Shown here one piece after another: positions 38,095 to 50,007 of a stretch of DNA of 64,000 nt. The DNA is from Parasponia andersonii (taxonomy: Eukaryota > Streptophyta > Magnoliopsida > Rosales > Cannabaceae): positions 667,241-731,240 of the forward strand of contig JXTB01000143.1 of assembly GCA_002914805.1 (NCBI GenBank), given 5' to 3'. Each line of letters begins with the position of its first letter. Positions within the stretch are counted from its first letter, which is position 1. The notes beneath the pieces were generated by a model. That model was not told the DNA's origin, ran no database searches, and saw nothing but the letters and a program-made list of their open reading frames with translations. Position numbers and translations under genes: made by a program.

Positions 38095-41000
38095 ATGGAC
38101 GCACTGAGGAAGCAGCTGGACCAGTTGATGGGGGCTAATCGAAACGGCGACGTTCGGGAGGTGAGCCGCAAGTATTACGATCGCGATGTCTGCCGCCTCT
38201 ACTTGGTCGGTCTTTGTCCTCATGAGCTCTTCCAGTTAACCGTAAGTAAGCTTAATATTAGTATTATATATATATATATATATATGTATGTATACACTCA
38301 AATTTCTTGATTTTGAATGACTCAGTCAGTTTTCTTGGTCTCAAAACCTAGATTAGGGCTTGACTTGTTTGGATTCTCAGAAACTGCAAGAAAAAACTAT
38401 TTGGGTTTTTCTTTTAATATCATAATTATCACTGTTAATTGCTTCTTTTTTCTTTTTCTTTTTTATTTTTTTTGTTCAGAAAATGGATATGGGACCCTGC
38501 CCAAAAGTCCACTCTTTGCAGCTACGGAAGGAGTATCCTTTTTGCTATTAGGAAGCTCTATATTTTGTTCTTTTCTCTTAGTTTAGTTTTCAAGATATAT
38601 GTATATATGTGTGTATATTTGGTCGCAACTGTACTTAACTCTGCCAAGATATGAAGAAGCCAAAGCAAAAGGGACTGATAACTATGACAGAGATCTTGAG
38701 GATGTCATTGATAGACTCATTGTTGAGTGTGATAGAAAGATTGCCAGAGCTCTTAAGCGTCTTGAGGATGACGATGCGAAGGCTGCTATTGCAATTTCTG
38801 TCTCTGAGGTTACTCAGGTGATACTTGTTTCACTCTGTGAATCTGTTTGTTTATAATATAGGTGATACTTGTTTCACTCTGTGAATCTGTTTGTTTATAA
38901 TATATGAATTGTTAGAGCTTTTCAATACTTATCTGTCTGATTTGTGCGAATTGCAGACACCCGAGATACTTGAGTTGTCAAAACAGATCAAAAAGAAGTT
39001 GAAAGAGGTTGATCAATTTGGTAATTTATATCTCGAATAATAATACTACTAACAATAATACTAATAATAATTGTATATATAAATATCTTTTTGTATTTTT
39101 TTCATATTCTAGGATGTTAAATTGCCAAATATCAGTTGCTGTTATATTATCCACTATAGCTGCGTATCCATAAATTTGATATGACTTTGCAGATCTTGAA
39201 GGCAAGACAGATCTTAAGATTCGAGCTCTGGAGGTGGTAGAAGAGCTCAGAACCCAAAGAGCAGACAAACAGGTACTAATTTAATCCTGTTTTATTATAT
39301 CATTTAATCTTGTTGTATGGTCCAAAATGATTTTCTCATGTTCTGACTTTCATACGCGTTTCTGCATAGTCAATGCTTCTTTTGGATGCCTTCAACAAAG
39401 ATAGGGCTGCTTTGCCTCAACCCCTGCCAAATCCTCCACCTTTGGCACCTTTGCCTGTAGTTGCTCCCGATCCTCGCACGCAGGAAATGATAAATGAAAA
39501 GTTAAAGAAGGCAGAGGATCTTGGTAAGCCATTAAGTTTGTTTTTAAAAATGTCACTGGTTTATCTATTTCATTACATGGATATGATGAGGTTTTGTATT
39601 AAGTTTTAAATTTTTGGCAATTCCTTTATCGTCCTTTGGAAATGGTAGCTTTCTTTAAAAAAAAAAATAGGCCTAAAAAAGAGAGTAGAATCATTCTGTG
39701 TAATAAAGTTGATTTTAGTATGGATAATTAGTTTCAGTCAATTTTTGAAAGTCAGAAATCGTATTCAGCAATGCTTTGTGTTGTACCCTTAAAGATGCTT
39801 CATTTTTATTGGCTTAGTTTTCCAATTACTATGAATTGTCTTATTACAACTTCTGTGCGTTCTTTAGGTGAGCAAGGGATGGTTGACGAAGCACAAAAAG
39901 CATTGGAAGAGGCTGAAGCACTGAAGAAGGTGCGTCAGCATGTTTTTTGTACCCAACACCCCCCCTTCCCCTTCCCATCTCTTCCTCCTCCTTTTTTTTT
40001 TAATTATTTTTTAAAAATTATTTAAAATTTATTTGAAAAAATATGTTGGAGTTTGGACAATAATCGTGGCTTGTAATGAAGTAATTTTGTTTTGTTGTCA
40101 GATCTGGAATTCTGTTAATATCATTTTTTGATTCCTTCTTGTTAAATTTCTCTTCTTAATAGTTTTGTTTTTCTTTCCTTTCAGCTGCCTGCCAGGCAGG
40201 AGCCTGTTCTTGATTCCACTAAGTACACTGCCGCTGATGTGCGCATTGTGAGTCCATTTTTCTATCTACCTGTTTATTTATTTTCTTTATTTGAAATTAT
40301 TTGTTTGTACTCGAAGTAGAAGGGAAAAATCATAGGAAAGAACTGGGAAAACGAAATCTGAACTACTCTCTTATTCTGAATGATCTTTTCACTCTAAATC
40401 AATGTCAGAAATATAAAGAATAGAGAAATGGTGGTTTAGTTTATTGTTGACAAAACTGAGTGATTTTTGTAGTTGATATATGGATGCTTTACTTGTTCAG
40501 TGTAATTGAGTTTATCTGCTGTATGAAAGACTTGGTTTTTAGTTACAGGGCAAGTTTTTCATACTTACGTTTTTCTTTTTCTTTGGTATCATTTCAGACT
40601 GATCAAAAGCTAAGGGTTTGTGACATCTGTGGAGCATTTTTAAGCGTTTATGACAGGTAAATTTTATCATGTACATCCCTAATTGGCATACTCTTTGTTT
40701 GCTTTTCTAAGGGATATGTAGAAATAGTATTTGGGGTTTCAAGTGCTTCAGCTTTTGACCTAGTAATTATACCTCCTTGTACCAGCAGGCTCTTGTGCCC
40801 AGTTTTACGAGGATAACTTTTGCAGCTAAAGAATGTGCGTCTTTTTTCTGTTTTATGCTTGTAGATCATGTAATTGTTCGCTAGACCTTGTGGGGCATCT
40901 GTAGTAGTACACAAATGATTCAAACCGTTTTGTGCTTTAAATAAGTGAGACATCTTAATATTGCTTGTTTTTTCAGTGACCGGCGTTTAGCCGACCATTT

Positions 41001-42722
41001 TGGTGGGAAGCTTCATTTAGGCTACATGCAAATCCGTGACAAGTTAGCTGAGCTTCAGGTCAACAACTCAGTTTTCTTTTATCAACTTTATTTTGTGCAT
41101 ATGTTGGATACACTGTCATTGGTAGAAGAGAGGCGAGTGAAAGGGAATCTGCTTTGCTGCTTTTAGATGAGAACATAAACTCAGTGACAAATCTTTTTAT
41201 CCAAAAGCAAATTTAAACTTATACTTAAACCTTAATAAGATTTTGTTTACTTTTGAAAAAGAAAGAAAAAGAAAAAAGAAAAATGAAAACACTTTAAGAG
41301 AAGAATCAATATCTAATTTTTTATCTGTCATGCCTTTGAAATTCTCTTGAGTTGTTATTGTGATAATGTTGGTTCAGGTGCTGGTATAATGTTTCAAATC
41401 TTTAGAGATTCTCGTAGTATTCCATCTGTGAGTTTTTCTAACCTCGGAGGAGAACCATGGATCTCTGACGTATATTTCACTATTATTTGGTTTCTGGGCT
41501 CTTTGAATATGTACATTTCCCATGAAAACAATATGTCCAAGTTTGATCCATGGTGCACTGGATACATACTTTCTAGGCAATGAGTTTTGATTTGTTCCCT
41601 CTGTGTCAATCCATGGGTTGGATCCCAGACCTCTGAGGCAAGGAGCAACCATGGTCAAAGTGGCTGGTGGTGGGTGTGCAGTGGTGCTATATTTTTAGTC
41701 ATAGTGACCTTTTGTCTTTTTCCGCTGTCCTGCTCCCCCCCAACACCTTGCTTCTTTTTAGTTCTGGTTAGTTTATCAATTCAAATTTGCTTTCGCTTCC
41801 GGAGAATCTACCCTGAGATGCATTTTGGTTTATCCAATAATCTGTTGAGACCTGGAGCTCTGTTTAAACACAATTTAAAGGCTTAATACTTTTCAATCCT
41901 TTCATATTTTCTTGAATTTTAAAATTTTTTACAAGACACTAGGGTTTCAATTGCTTTATGGCTGTTCAATTAAGTGCATCTCGAAGTATCTCATACACTA
42001 TTACTTATAAACGTTATTCCTCCATCAGCCATACTGCCCTTGATATTGCAAATAAATTTCATTGCGGTTTTTCAATGGTACTTTCTCCATAATTAATTTG
42101 TCAGGAAGAAAGAAACAAGACTCGCAAGGTTGATCGATACGATGAGAGGAGGTAAATCTCTCTCTCTCTCTCTCTCAATATTTTCTATCATCTATGGTAT
42201 TCGACATTCCAGTAAAATTTTGTACGGAATATATATATTTATATATAAATACACAGCTATATAAATTTATATGTATACACATGCACGCGATGTTATTTTT
42301 GAGTTTCATCTAGTACTTAATTTCTCATTTTCCTTGTTTTATTTGTTTTAAAGGTCAAAAGAGCGAAGTAGGGATAATGACAGGGAATCCAGTAGGGACA
42401 GAGAAAGAGGAGGTAGCCGTGATCGGGGAAGGGATTATGATCGTAAGAGTAGAGATCGTGATAGACACCATGATCGGGATCGCGGATACGATCGTGAACG
42501 TGATAGAGATTCAGATCGTTCCCGCAATTATGATTCCAGAAGTCGCCGTAGGTCACGCTCAAGGTCACAGGAGCGCTCCAGGGATTATGATCGCCACAGG
42601 TACTTGCATAACTGTTTCATATGAAGTTCCCACTATTTCATGCTGCATATTTGGAGAACTCTCTTAACATTGTCTTCTGATATTAAGTATTCTCTTTCAG
42701 CAGGCGTTATGATCGGTACTAG
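38095..42722 (+). CDS. LUC7A: LUC7-like U1 snRNP splicing factor
   Basis: U1 snRNP-associated protein that helps choose 5' splice sites. Exons: 38095-38241, 38480-38532, 38649-38817, 38957-39020, 39193-39272, 39370-39523, 39868-39929, 40185-40247, 40598-40656, 40977-41058, 42105-42151, 42354-42599, 42701-42722 (1248 nt, 415 aa). First CCCH-type zinc finger in DVCRLYLVGLCPHELF with CPKVH, a long coiled coil, second finger CDICGAFLSVYDSDRRLADH, then an Arg/Asp/Ser-rich C-terminal tail. Layout matches Arabidopsis LUC7A/LUC7B rather than LUC7RL; A versus B cannot be separated. The final exon has a tandem CAGCAG acceptor. Confidence 0.92.
38816..38903 (+). repeat. Perfect 44-bp duplication containing a splice donor
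   Basis: 38816-38859 and 38860-38903 are identical, starting AGGTGATACTTG. The first copy contains the exon 3 donor (AG|GTGATA at 38817/38818), and the second an exact copy of it at 38861/38862. Confidence 0.95.
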
Positions 42723-44260
42723 ACAATTCTTCTGCAGAGCCTATGGGAATGAAAATTTGTGATCTTTTCTAGGTCAGTGTTGGAACTTATGTAGGAAAAA
42801 ATAACTCTGTGTTTCTTCCTAAATTTTTCTATTTATGGAGTTGAGCTGTTTCTCCTGTGGAGGACGTAAGGAATGCTGCCTAGGTTTTCTCAACTTCGTT
42901 GTAAGAGGTATGTTTGAGAGGTATGTTTTACTGTATCAAGTCTTTGCAATTTGAATCCCTAATTATAATCTGGCTGCAAGTTTAGTTTTTGGCTGTTTGT
43001 GCCTCGTGTCATGAAATTTGGCTTAAATGTATGAAGTTGACCGGCTGTCTCCTATTTTGTAAGTCAACTTTTTGGCTTAAAAATCCACCTGGAAAGTCGA
43101 GGTAAGGTAAGGTAAGGTGAGGGGTGTTGTGATTCACGGGACACCCCTTGGTGAGACTACCATGCTCTTCGGCATTTTCCAAATTCTCGGACGTGTGGGG
43201 TGTCTGTTAGCTTTTTGTATACTTCAACAGGTCATTCTTCTTTTAATCATTTGAAGAAGAATTTGAGACCGTTTACTTATATTTTTTTACGCTTCTGAAC
43301 TACAAAAAGGTTATCGGGAGTTTTGAGATTTTCATTTGCAGTTCTTGATATGTCTTGGATATTATATTAATGTTCACTGGAATGAACACCTTCTATCTTC
43401 TTACATTTTATCGAGTCTGCTATGTCGTTTTTTGTGGTGCCAACTGATGACGACGTTTTTGGGTGCAAAAGACATGGCTCCTGATACCCCCATACTATAA
43501 ACAATGTCGTTTTGCAATCCGCACGTCCTATGATATGCATACCACTAAGATATACAAAATGCGAAGTTAACCATATCAAAGAAATTGAGACATGTCGTCT
43601 AGGGTCGTTCTGTCAAGTATGCGACTGTCCCTGATGTAGTTGATGTGTCATTTACCCCTCATGATAGGAAGCTAGCACCAAACTTCTACAGTAATTAATT
43701 CAAGTATCTTGGGGTGACATCGAATGTGATAAAGAAAGAATGAATACTAGCTGTCCAAATGTTCAAAATTTGCACATTTTGTTCACGTTTAAACACGGAC
43801 GCACTATCATCTTCGGTCTTGGCAAAGAAGAATGAACAAAAACTAGGACTACTATTGAGTATCTTAAGAAGCGATGGGTGTTTTTGTAGCAAAAAATTAC
43901 TTGGACGATGAAGCTGAAACAGTCAAACGTGAGAAAGAGATTCAAAAATAGAAAGAAGCAACCGCATTCCATAAGTCTTCTCCTTGAAATCCAGTGATCT
44001 CTTGCTTACTTTTCACACAAGGATTAAAGCAGTATTCCTTTATGTTTTATCTCTTCCGTACTTTACATATGACACACTAGAGTCTATATTTGGGTTCTTT
44101 GAAAGTGATTTTTACTTTTAAAAAATATGCTTCTATATTTATTTTAATTTTTCAGGTAATTAAACTGAATTGCACATCCATATCCGTTTTTGGCCATCCT
44201 TTTCCAAAGAAAACTGTTGTAAAACAGAAGTTTTATTTTTAATAGAAACCTATTTATTTA
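42723..44260. other. Spacer after the LUC7-like gene
   Basis: 3' UTR followed by non-coding DNA. TGTCGTTTT motifs occur near 43424 and 43503. No gene supported. Confidence 0.5.
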
Positions 44261-44816
44261 GGGTTAATGGCATAAATGTCTCTACAATTTGTAACAATTT
44301 GATTTTCAAAATTTCATGATAATTAAGTCTTTGAATTTTTTGATTTAAAGTAATTAGGTTTATTAGATTGTTTAAATTGTAACTTTCTATTAGATTTCTA
44401 ATAAAAAAGACATGCGAAAAGCGTGTGAATCTAACTAAAGCACACGTAAAGAACATGTAATAATATTTAAAAATTAATTTAAGAATTTTAAGCACAAACA
44501 ATTATAGCAAACTTTTCCCTAAATTTGTAACTCAAAAAACTCTAAAAAATGTAAATAATATATATTTTTTTCTTTTAAAATCCTTTTATTCAGTTTATTT
44601 TCCAATAAATACACTTTCAGATCAATGCTGAAACGTGTTCCTCATGCATATTTTTTATTAGAAAATTAAAACTAAGTTAGAATTTTGATATTGCATGACC
44701 TAACTGTTTCAAATTTTAAAATTCAAGAATTTAATTACCACAATTAATTAATTCAAACTCTAAGGGCGAAATTACCACAGGTTAAATAGTTAGAGACTAT
44801 TTGCGCCATGAAACCC
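44261..44816. mobile_element. Mutator-type MITE (556 bp) with 9-bp target duplication
   Basis: Left end GGGTTAATGGCATAAATG and right end read inward GGGTTTCATGGCGCAAATAG; imperfect inverted similarity continues for more than 100 bp (for example TTGAATTTTTTGATTT against TTGAATTTTAAAATTT). Flanks ATTTATTTA (44252-44260) and ATTTATTCA (44817-44825) match at 8 of 9 positions, as expected for a Mutator-like insertion. No transposase frame. Confidence 0.7.
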
Positions 44817-45517
44817 ATTTATTCAATTATTTATTTTGCAAAGTACCACGCTTAAGTATGAAAAAAAATAATTAAAAAAAATAAAAAATTTACAAACAGT
44901 TACAAAAAAAAAAATAGGCCTTTTATTAGAAATATTCGAAAGTTTCTCAATTTCCAATTTTGATATTCGATCATTAAGCTGAACCTTAATCTTACCATTT
45001 CTCAAAGGAATCTTACCATTTCTCAAAGGCAAGAAACCTTAACATATCCCTAGTCCTAGGTAAGTTCTCATGGGATATAATGAACTCCGCAGAGTATGAG
45101 CCTAATCACTAGAGTTACCCTCATGGGTGAAGACACTAGTATATTAGTAGTGCTCATGTCATAACCAAATTTCCCATTTTTCCAACCATAAACTCATGAT
45201 CAGTTTCAGTTTGCATATATTATGTTCAATATATCAACAATTAAATTCAAAATCAAGAGTCTAAAACGGGTAAACTATTAGTGTAATCTGTAACATAACC
45301 TTAGACCAATAAACAAGAAGACATACATTAACCCTTTTCGAATAAACAAAGAAAAGTTTTCGCTTCAAAGAAGTAAAATTGAACTTGAAAACACTTAAAA
45401 AAAAAAATAAAAAAAATAAAAAAAAAAAGGTTATACAGCTGGGAAGGGAAAACAGTACAAAACTCCTCCTACCTCAAAGGCTTCAAACACTTTGTTGTAC
45501 GGAACCTAAGACAGCTG
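44817..45517. other. Spacer with a 21-bp perfect duplication
   Basis: 44988-45008 and 45009-45029 are identical (AATCTTACCATTTCTCAAAG plus G). A-rich runs at 45398-45429. It holds the 3' UTR of the minus-strand TIC20 gene. Confidence 0.6.
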
Positions 45518-46150
45518 CTATATCTGCCTACCGGCGGCGTCAGCAACTAATGGCAAGTAAGGGGTCCGACCCAGAACGCAAGAGACCACGCTATAAACGA
45601 AGCACAAGACACTGAACACAAAGAGCGCCGTGTGGACCCAAACCACGACCCGGAAGCCCAGCCCGGCCCGACCCGGGCTGAATATCCGCTGGAGGAGCAG
45701 GGGCACGACGAGGAGAACGTCCAGGGTGACGGCCTGCATCGAGTTGAACCTGACGTAGTGGCTGAAACTGGGGTTCCTAACGACGCCGAGGTAGAGGGCG
45801 AAGAAGGCGACGAAGCTGGAGTAAGGGATGGACCTATAGAGCCCGATGATAGGGAGGAGCGGGTCGAAGAGGAGGCGGCCCAGTTTGGGGTACTGCGCGA
45901 AGAGGAAGCGTCCGTACTGGAGGGAGTTGAAGAAGGGGAGGGTGTAAGCGACGGCTGAGATTAGGCGATCGGTGGCCGGGGTGGTGGTCCCACGGTTGTG
46001 GTTGTACGACATGCGGGTGGCGGTGGATTTGGATTTGGTGTTCCATTTCAGGAGTGGAGAATGGGGCTTGGGTATGAGTGGGAACCGAGCAATGGTGATA
46101 GTGGGTTTGGGAGTGGAAGAAGAGAGATGGAGTAAAGGAATTGACGCCAT
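45518..46150 (-). CDS. TIC20-II: TIC20 protein import channel component, chloroplastic (TIC20-II-like)
   Basis: Inner-envelope component of the plastid protein import machinery. Single exon, 210 aa. The first ~50 residues are Ser/Thr/Pro- and Lys/Arg-rich, a transit peptide ending near RMSYN. The rest holds about four hydrophobic segments with the family phrases LPFFNSLQYGRFLFAQYP, SFVAFFALYLGVVRN, HYVRFNSMQAVTLDVLL and the C-terminus PLVADAAGRQI. This resembles TIC20-II more than TIC20-I/IV. A CT-rich leader (GA on the + strand, 46166-46191) precedes the ATG. GC content is clearly higher than in the neighbours, common for intronless plant genes. Confidence 0.9.
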   Translation of the reverse strand: MASIPLLHLSSSTPKPTITIARFPLIPKPHSPLLKWNTKSKSTATRMSYNHNRGTTTPATDRLISAVAYTLPFFNSLQYGRFLFAQYPKLGRLLFDPLLPIIGLYRSIPYSSFVAFFALYLGVVRNPSFSHYVRFNSMQAVTLDVLLVVPLLLQRIFSPGRAGLGFRVVVWVHTALFVFSVLCFVYSVVSCVLGRTPYLPLVADAAGRQI

Positions 46151-46159
46151 TTTTGAGAA

Positions 46160-46191
<32 letters not shown>

Positions 46192-46965
46192 GCGGTGCGA
46201 AAAGGGTTTATGTTATGAATGTCGTGGAGCAAGTAGGTATCTACACATAACATACACCTCCTGCCATTCGTACAGTTTGGATTTGTTGTCGTTTCGGCCA
46301 AATTGAATGTATTTGTTGTCGTTGTCCAGAAAAATGCAAGCGAATTATTATGTCTAAGTGGCTTTGGCCATTTGGGAATAAGTTCGGATTTGATGTCGTT
46401 TGAGGATATTCGAACTAGTATTGGCAAGTTGGCTCTCTCCATCCCAAAAATATTGATGTTCTTTGAATCTCACTGTCAAAGAGTCCTCCTGTCAAAGAGA
46501 CATATATACAAATGTAAAAGACAGTTCGGCTGCTTGACAGAAGCACTTCAAAATGCTTAAGACCAGCTCTTTTGCGCTACAATACATTGATAGGTTCTAT
46601 AATTTATCAGACATGATTGATTTTTCCAGTGAAATAGTATCATGAGAAGAAAGATGGATTACCAAAAAAGTTGCAACAAAAGTAAACGATAAATCCCAAG
46701 TCTAATGCCAAAATGTAAACTGCATGGATTACTGTTGCTTAAAAATTACGTTTATTATTGAGAAATAATGTACAAGAATCCAATGAAAAAGCCCATCCTG
46801 TTCGTAATGCAAAATACGTCTATATAATATTAGTCAGTGGATGAAAAGCAGAGCAAAACTTAGAGCAAACCCTTTCATAAATTTGATTATAACTACCAAA
46901 CTCAAAACTTTCTGGCGTGGGGAAAGCATTAGCAGAAAATGGTGGAAGATATGAAGATCTAAATT
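46151..46965. other. TIC20 promoter and VIPP1 3' region
   Basis: Upstream DNA of TIC20 carries TGTCGTTT motifs near 46285, 46316 (variant) and 46395. The rest is the VIPP1 3' UTR. No gene supported. Confidence 0.5.
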
Positions 46966-49900
46966 CTAGTACTCCTTGGACTTTCTTCTCAGTTCGTTCA
47001 ACTCCTTCTCGATATCTGAGTCACGAAAAGGAAGCACTGTGTTTATGGGGACAGCAGTTCTACCAGGTGGAAGCTCTCCCTTCTGATTAGAATAAATGAA
47101 TCGAATGAACTCTCATATAGGATAATGCAAAATGGAGAAGTCTTAGAGTATCTTTATTAAAAGTTTTCTTGCAGTCAAAACTACAATTAACTTGAAGCCA
47201 TCATTCTAATCATTTTTATTTGTTCATTGTTGTTTCTCAACCGAACATGACATAAGGATGGGATTACACCACTGCAATAACACACCCACTTTTTTTCAAT
47301 TCGAAGTTTGCTTACATAATTTTCAGGATTGAACACTCAAGACACGTATAACAAAAGATTATTTCAAATCACTATTCAAATGACACTAGCATTGAGCACA
47401 ATAAACTTCATGACCAACAAACGAAAGAAAGGGGTGGGGAGGAATTACCTTTGAGCTGCCAGATAGTTCTTTTTTCAAGTCTTCAAGATCATCATCAACG
47501 GAGGAGCCCTCTAGCAATCGGAACTGTAAATGGTTAAAAGGAAAATCTTAGGAACATCAGGGTTTAGAAAAGTATACCATACAAGGAGCAGTCTAAAAAG
47601 TACCAAAAAAATATCCTCATTATCATTGATGTTGGAAGATCTTGACGTGTGTGAAGTTTATACATCTGTTTTTCTTTTTCTATTAAGATAAAATTATTGA
47701 GATTTGAATCACCAACCAGTTATACATACTCACACACCCGACCACTTGAGCTAGCCCCAAGTGGCACCCAAAGTTTATATGTCTGTTTCAGCTCTATTAT
47801 GATACTCCGATGAAATTAGTCCGCAGAGGGAGGCATACCAACGACAGTTACTGAAGCATAAATATGGTGAGGTGAGATTTTAAGTCAATTCAGTGAAATT
47901 TAAAACCAAAGGTTCAACTAGAACATGTAAGAGAGAAAAAACTGGTACTTGAGCACCACACTCGGACAGAAACAAAGAGATGTTAGGTTTTCACGTATCA
48001 CCACACATGAAGAAAATCCAACTCAGCCCCCCCCCCCCCCCCCCCCCTCTCAGCAACAATATAACATTTTACCTTTCCCTCAAGATCATCAGTTGTTAAT
48101 TGATTATAGGCTTCAGCTTGAGACTCCATCGCCAAAACTGCAGGGAGGAGAATCATGTATGCTTTAGCTACTACTGTTATAATCGTTAGATGTATCATAA
48201 AGAAAAAGACAAAATAAAAGTACTTCAATGCCATTAAACTCGATATTTATGAGACAACCCATTTTTTTATTGGGAAGAAAAGGAAAAATAAACAAAAACT
48301 TAACTAACCTTTTTCCTCCATCTTGTTAAAAGCATCAAGAGCGCTACTTGTGTCAACATTACCCAACAATTCACTCACTTTAGTTGCAGTCCTACAAGGA
48401 ATATACTGGATTAGTACCAATCATATGCTGCCATACTGCAGGGGAAAAGAAATTAACAGAAGATGGAGCTGGTGACAAACTTTGCAGACTGAGCCCGTGC
48501 CTTAAGGACATCTTTCTTTGACTTTGCCTCCTGTATCTTGCTTTCTAAAAGCTGTTATAAAGGAAAACCAATTATATTGGAACTCAACTACACAAAAAGA
48601 CATTTCCGAGGTTTAAAATTTAAGCATTCAGCTTTTCCCAAGTGGAAAGTGGTTTTTAAATAAAGGTAAGCCTCAAAATGTTTTCCCCCAGAGCAGAATT
48701 CTTTGAACTCACAACCAGTAAACATACTGTTCTAATCATCTACGTTTTTGTTTCTATCTCTGTGGTTTCGACCAATCTAAAGCAAGCCAACACACAGCTA
48801 AATTTACGCCATAATTTTTAAAAAGTAGCCAACCAGATATACGTAAATGTAAAAACCCACCCGTGTGTTGGAGACGAGATTATCAACAACACTTCTCTGC
48901 TGATCAAGCTGAGTCTTCAAAGTACTTGCGTTGTCCTGCATAGATTAAGCGAGCAACAGAATTTTAACAACTACATCCAAATATCATTCAAATGTACCAA
49001 AACAGACAACTCGCACAGTTTTATCGAAAGTTACATACAGCATAGAATTTCCGTCGCTTAAGTGATTCACGGGCAAGATCCTCATCCCCCTTTCCCAGAG
49101 CCAGTTGTGCCCTTCTGTACCTATCATCGGAGAAAGCTTAAGGAGAACAAAGTATAATAGCAAAACTTATATGCAACAATAACAAAAAGCTTAGCGGAGA
49201 AGTTACCAATCTTCGGAAGCTTGTTGCGCAGATTTATATTTGTTCTCTAACTGCTTTTGAGATGCCAAAACCTTCATAAATTGGAGAAAAATTCAGAAAA
49301 TATACTTGCACCTCTTTATGTATGTGTACACACACATATATATATATATCATCAAAAAAAACAACAGAAATTAATGTGAGGGATGTACTTGTGCAGTTGC
49401 TTGACGCATCTTAATCAAGTCATTGTTCATATCAACAACAGTTTGGTCCAAAATCTTCTCGGGGTCTTCGAATGAGCTCAAAATTGCATTTGCATATGAC
49501 TGCATTTGCCACCAAAATAAATCACACAAAACCCAATATGAGAAATTTATTACACAAACTTAATTTTTCAAGATCTCTTTTTTTTTTGTTCTTCAAAATT
49601 ATTACCTTGATAACTCTTGCAAAACGACTAAAAAGATTCATCTGAGAACCAAGAGCACCCCCGCCATGACAATTACGCCTCAATCTATCTGAATGGGCTA
49701 TACGTAGTCTAGGGACTCTGAGTGCCTCAACTGCCAAAAAAAATAAAAATCAGGGGACTTTTAGAGCGAAAGCTTACCAAAAAAGGAGCTGGTTTGTAGT
49801 GTTTTCTCAGCAACCAAACAAGGCGGTGGAAAAACCAGTAAAAATTGAAAATTTGGGAACACCCAGAAATCAAAAGAGAGAATTGAAGAGGGAAGTACCA

Positions 49901-50007
49901 CCAAAATTGACGAAAGATGATTTGAAGGGCACATGCCCAGTAGAAGAAGAAGAGGGCCGTAGTGAAACTATGCTTGAGCTTGCAACTGGAGCCGCCTTCG
50001 TACCCAT
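46966..50007 (-). CDS. VIPP1: VIPP1 / membrane-associated 30 kDa protein (IM30), chloroplastic
   Basis: PspA/ESCRT-III family protein that forms rings and rods on plastid membranes and is needed for thylakoid biogenesis and membrane repair. Exons in reading order: 50007-49899, 49730-49606, 49499-49389, 49271-49207, 49120-49039, 48935-48861, 48551-48481, 48391-48309, 48137-48073, 47523-47449, 47082-46966 (978 nt, 325 aa). Transit peptide ~1-70, then the amphipathic N-terminal helix [19 protein letters not shown], long coiled coils ([29 protein letters not shown]) and the VIPP1-specific C-terminal extension ending RRKSKEY. An upstream ATG at 50055 is in frame but the 50007 start aligns with the family. 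No introns are odd. Confidence 0.95.
47690..47762 (-). mobile_element. tRNA-derived SINE fragment in a VIPP1 intron
   Basis: Minus strand shows a pol III A box TAGCTCAAGTGG (47753-47742) and B box GATTCAAATC (47710-47701), start-to-start spacing 43 nt as in tRNA genes, preceded by GGGGC. The tail reaches into a T/A-rich segment left of 47690. The full ends and target duplication are not resolved. It is too diverged to be a working tRNA. Confidence 0.5.
48027..48047 (+). repeat. Homopolymer of 21 C (poly-G in VIPP1 pre-mRNA)
   Basis: Uninterrupted 21 C on the + strand, 26 bases beyond the exon 9 donor in the sense of the gene (48073 side). Long C/G runs are rare in AT-rich plant DNA, and run length is easily misread in sequencing. 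Confidence 0.85.

Noticed and set aside
41059-42104. Extra gene in the long LUC7 intron
   Set aside because: Open frames at 41347-41886 have no family features and no splice logic.
45632-45958. 108-aa plus-strand frame
   Set aside because: Antisense shadow of the GC-rich TIC20 exon.
45834-46442. 202-aa minus-strand frame
   Set aside because: Different frame across TIC20 exon and promoter; low-complexity, no family.
48640-48760. Another SINE (GAGTTCAAA on the minus strand)
   Set aside because: Only a weak B box; no A box or ends found.
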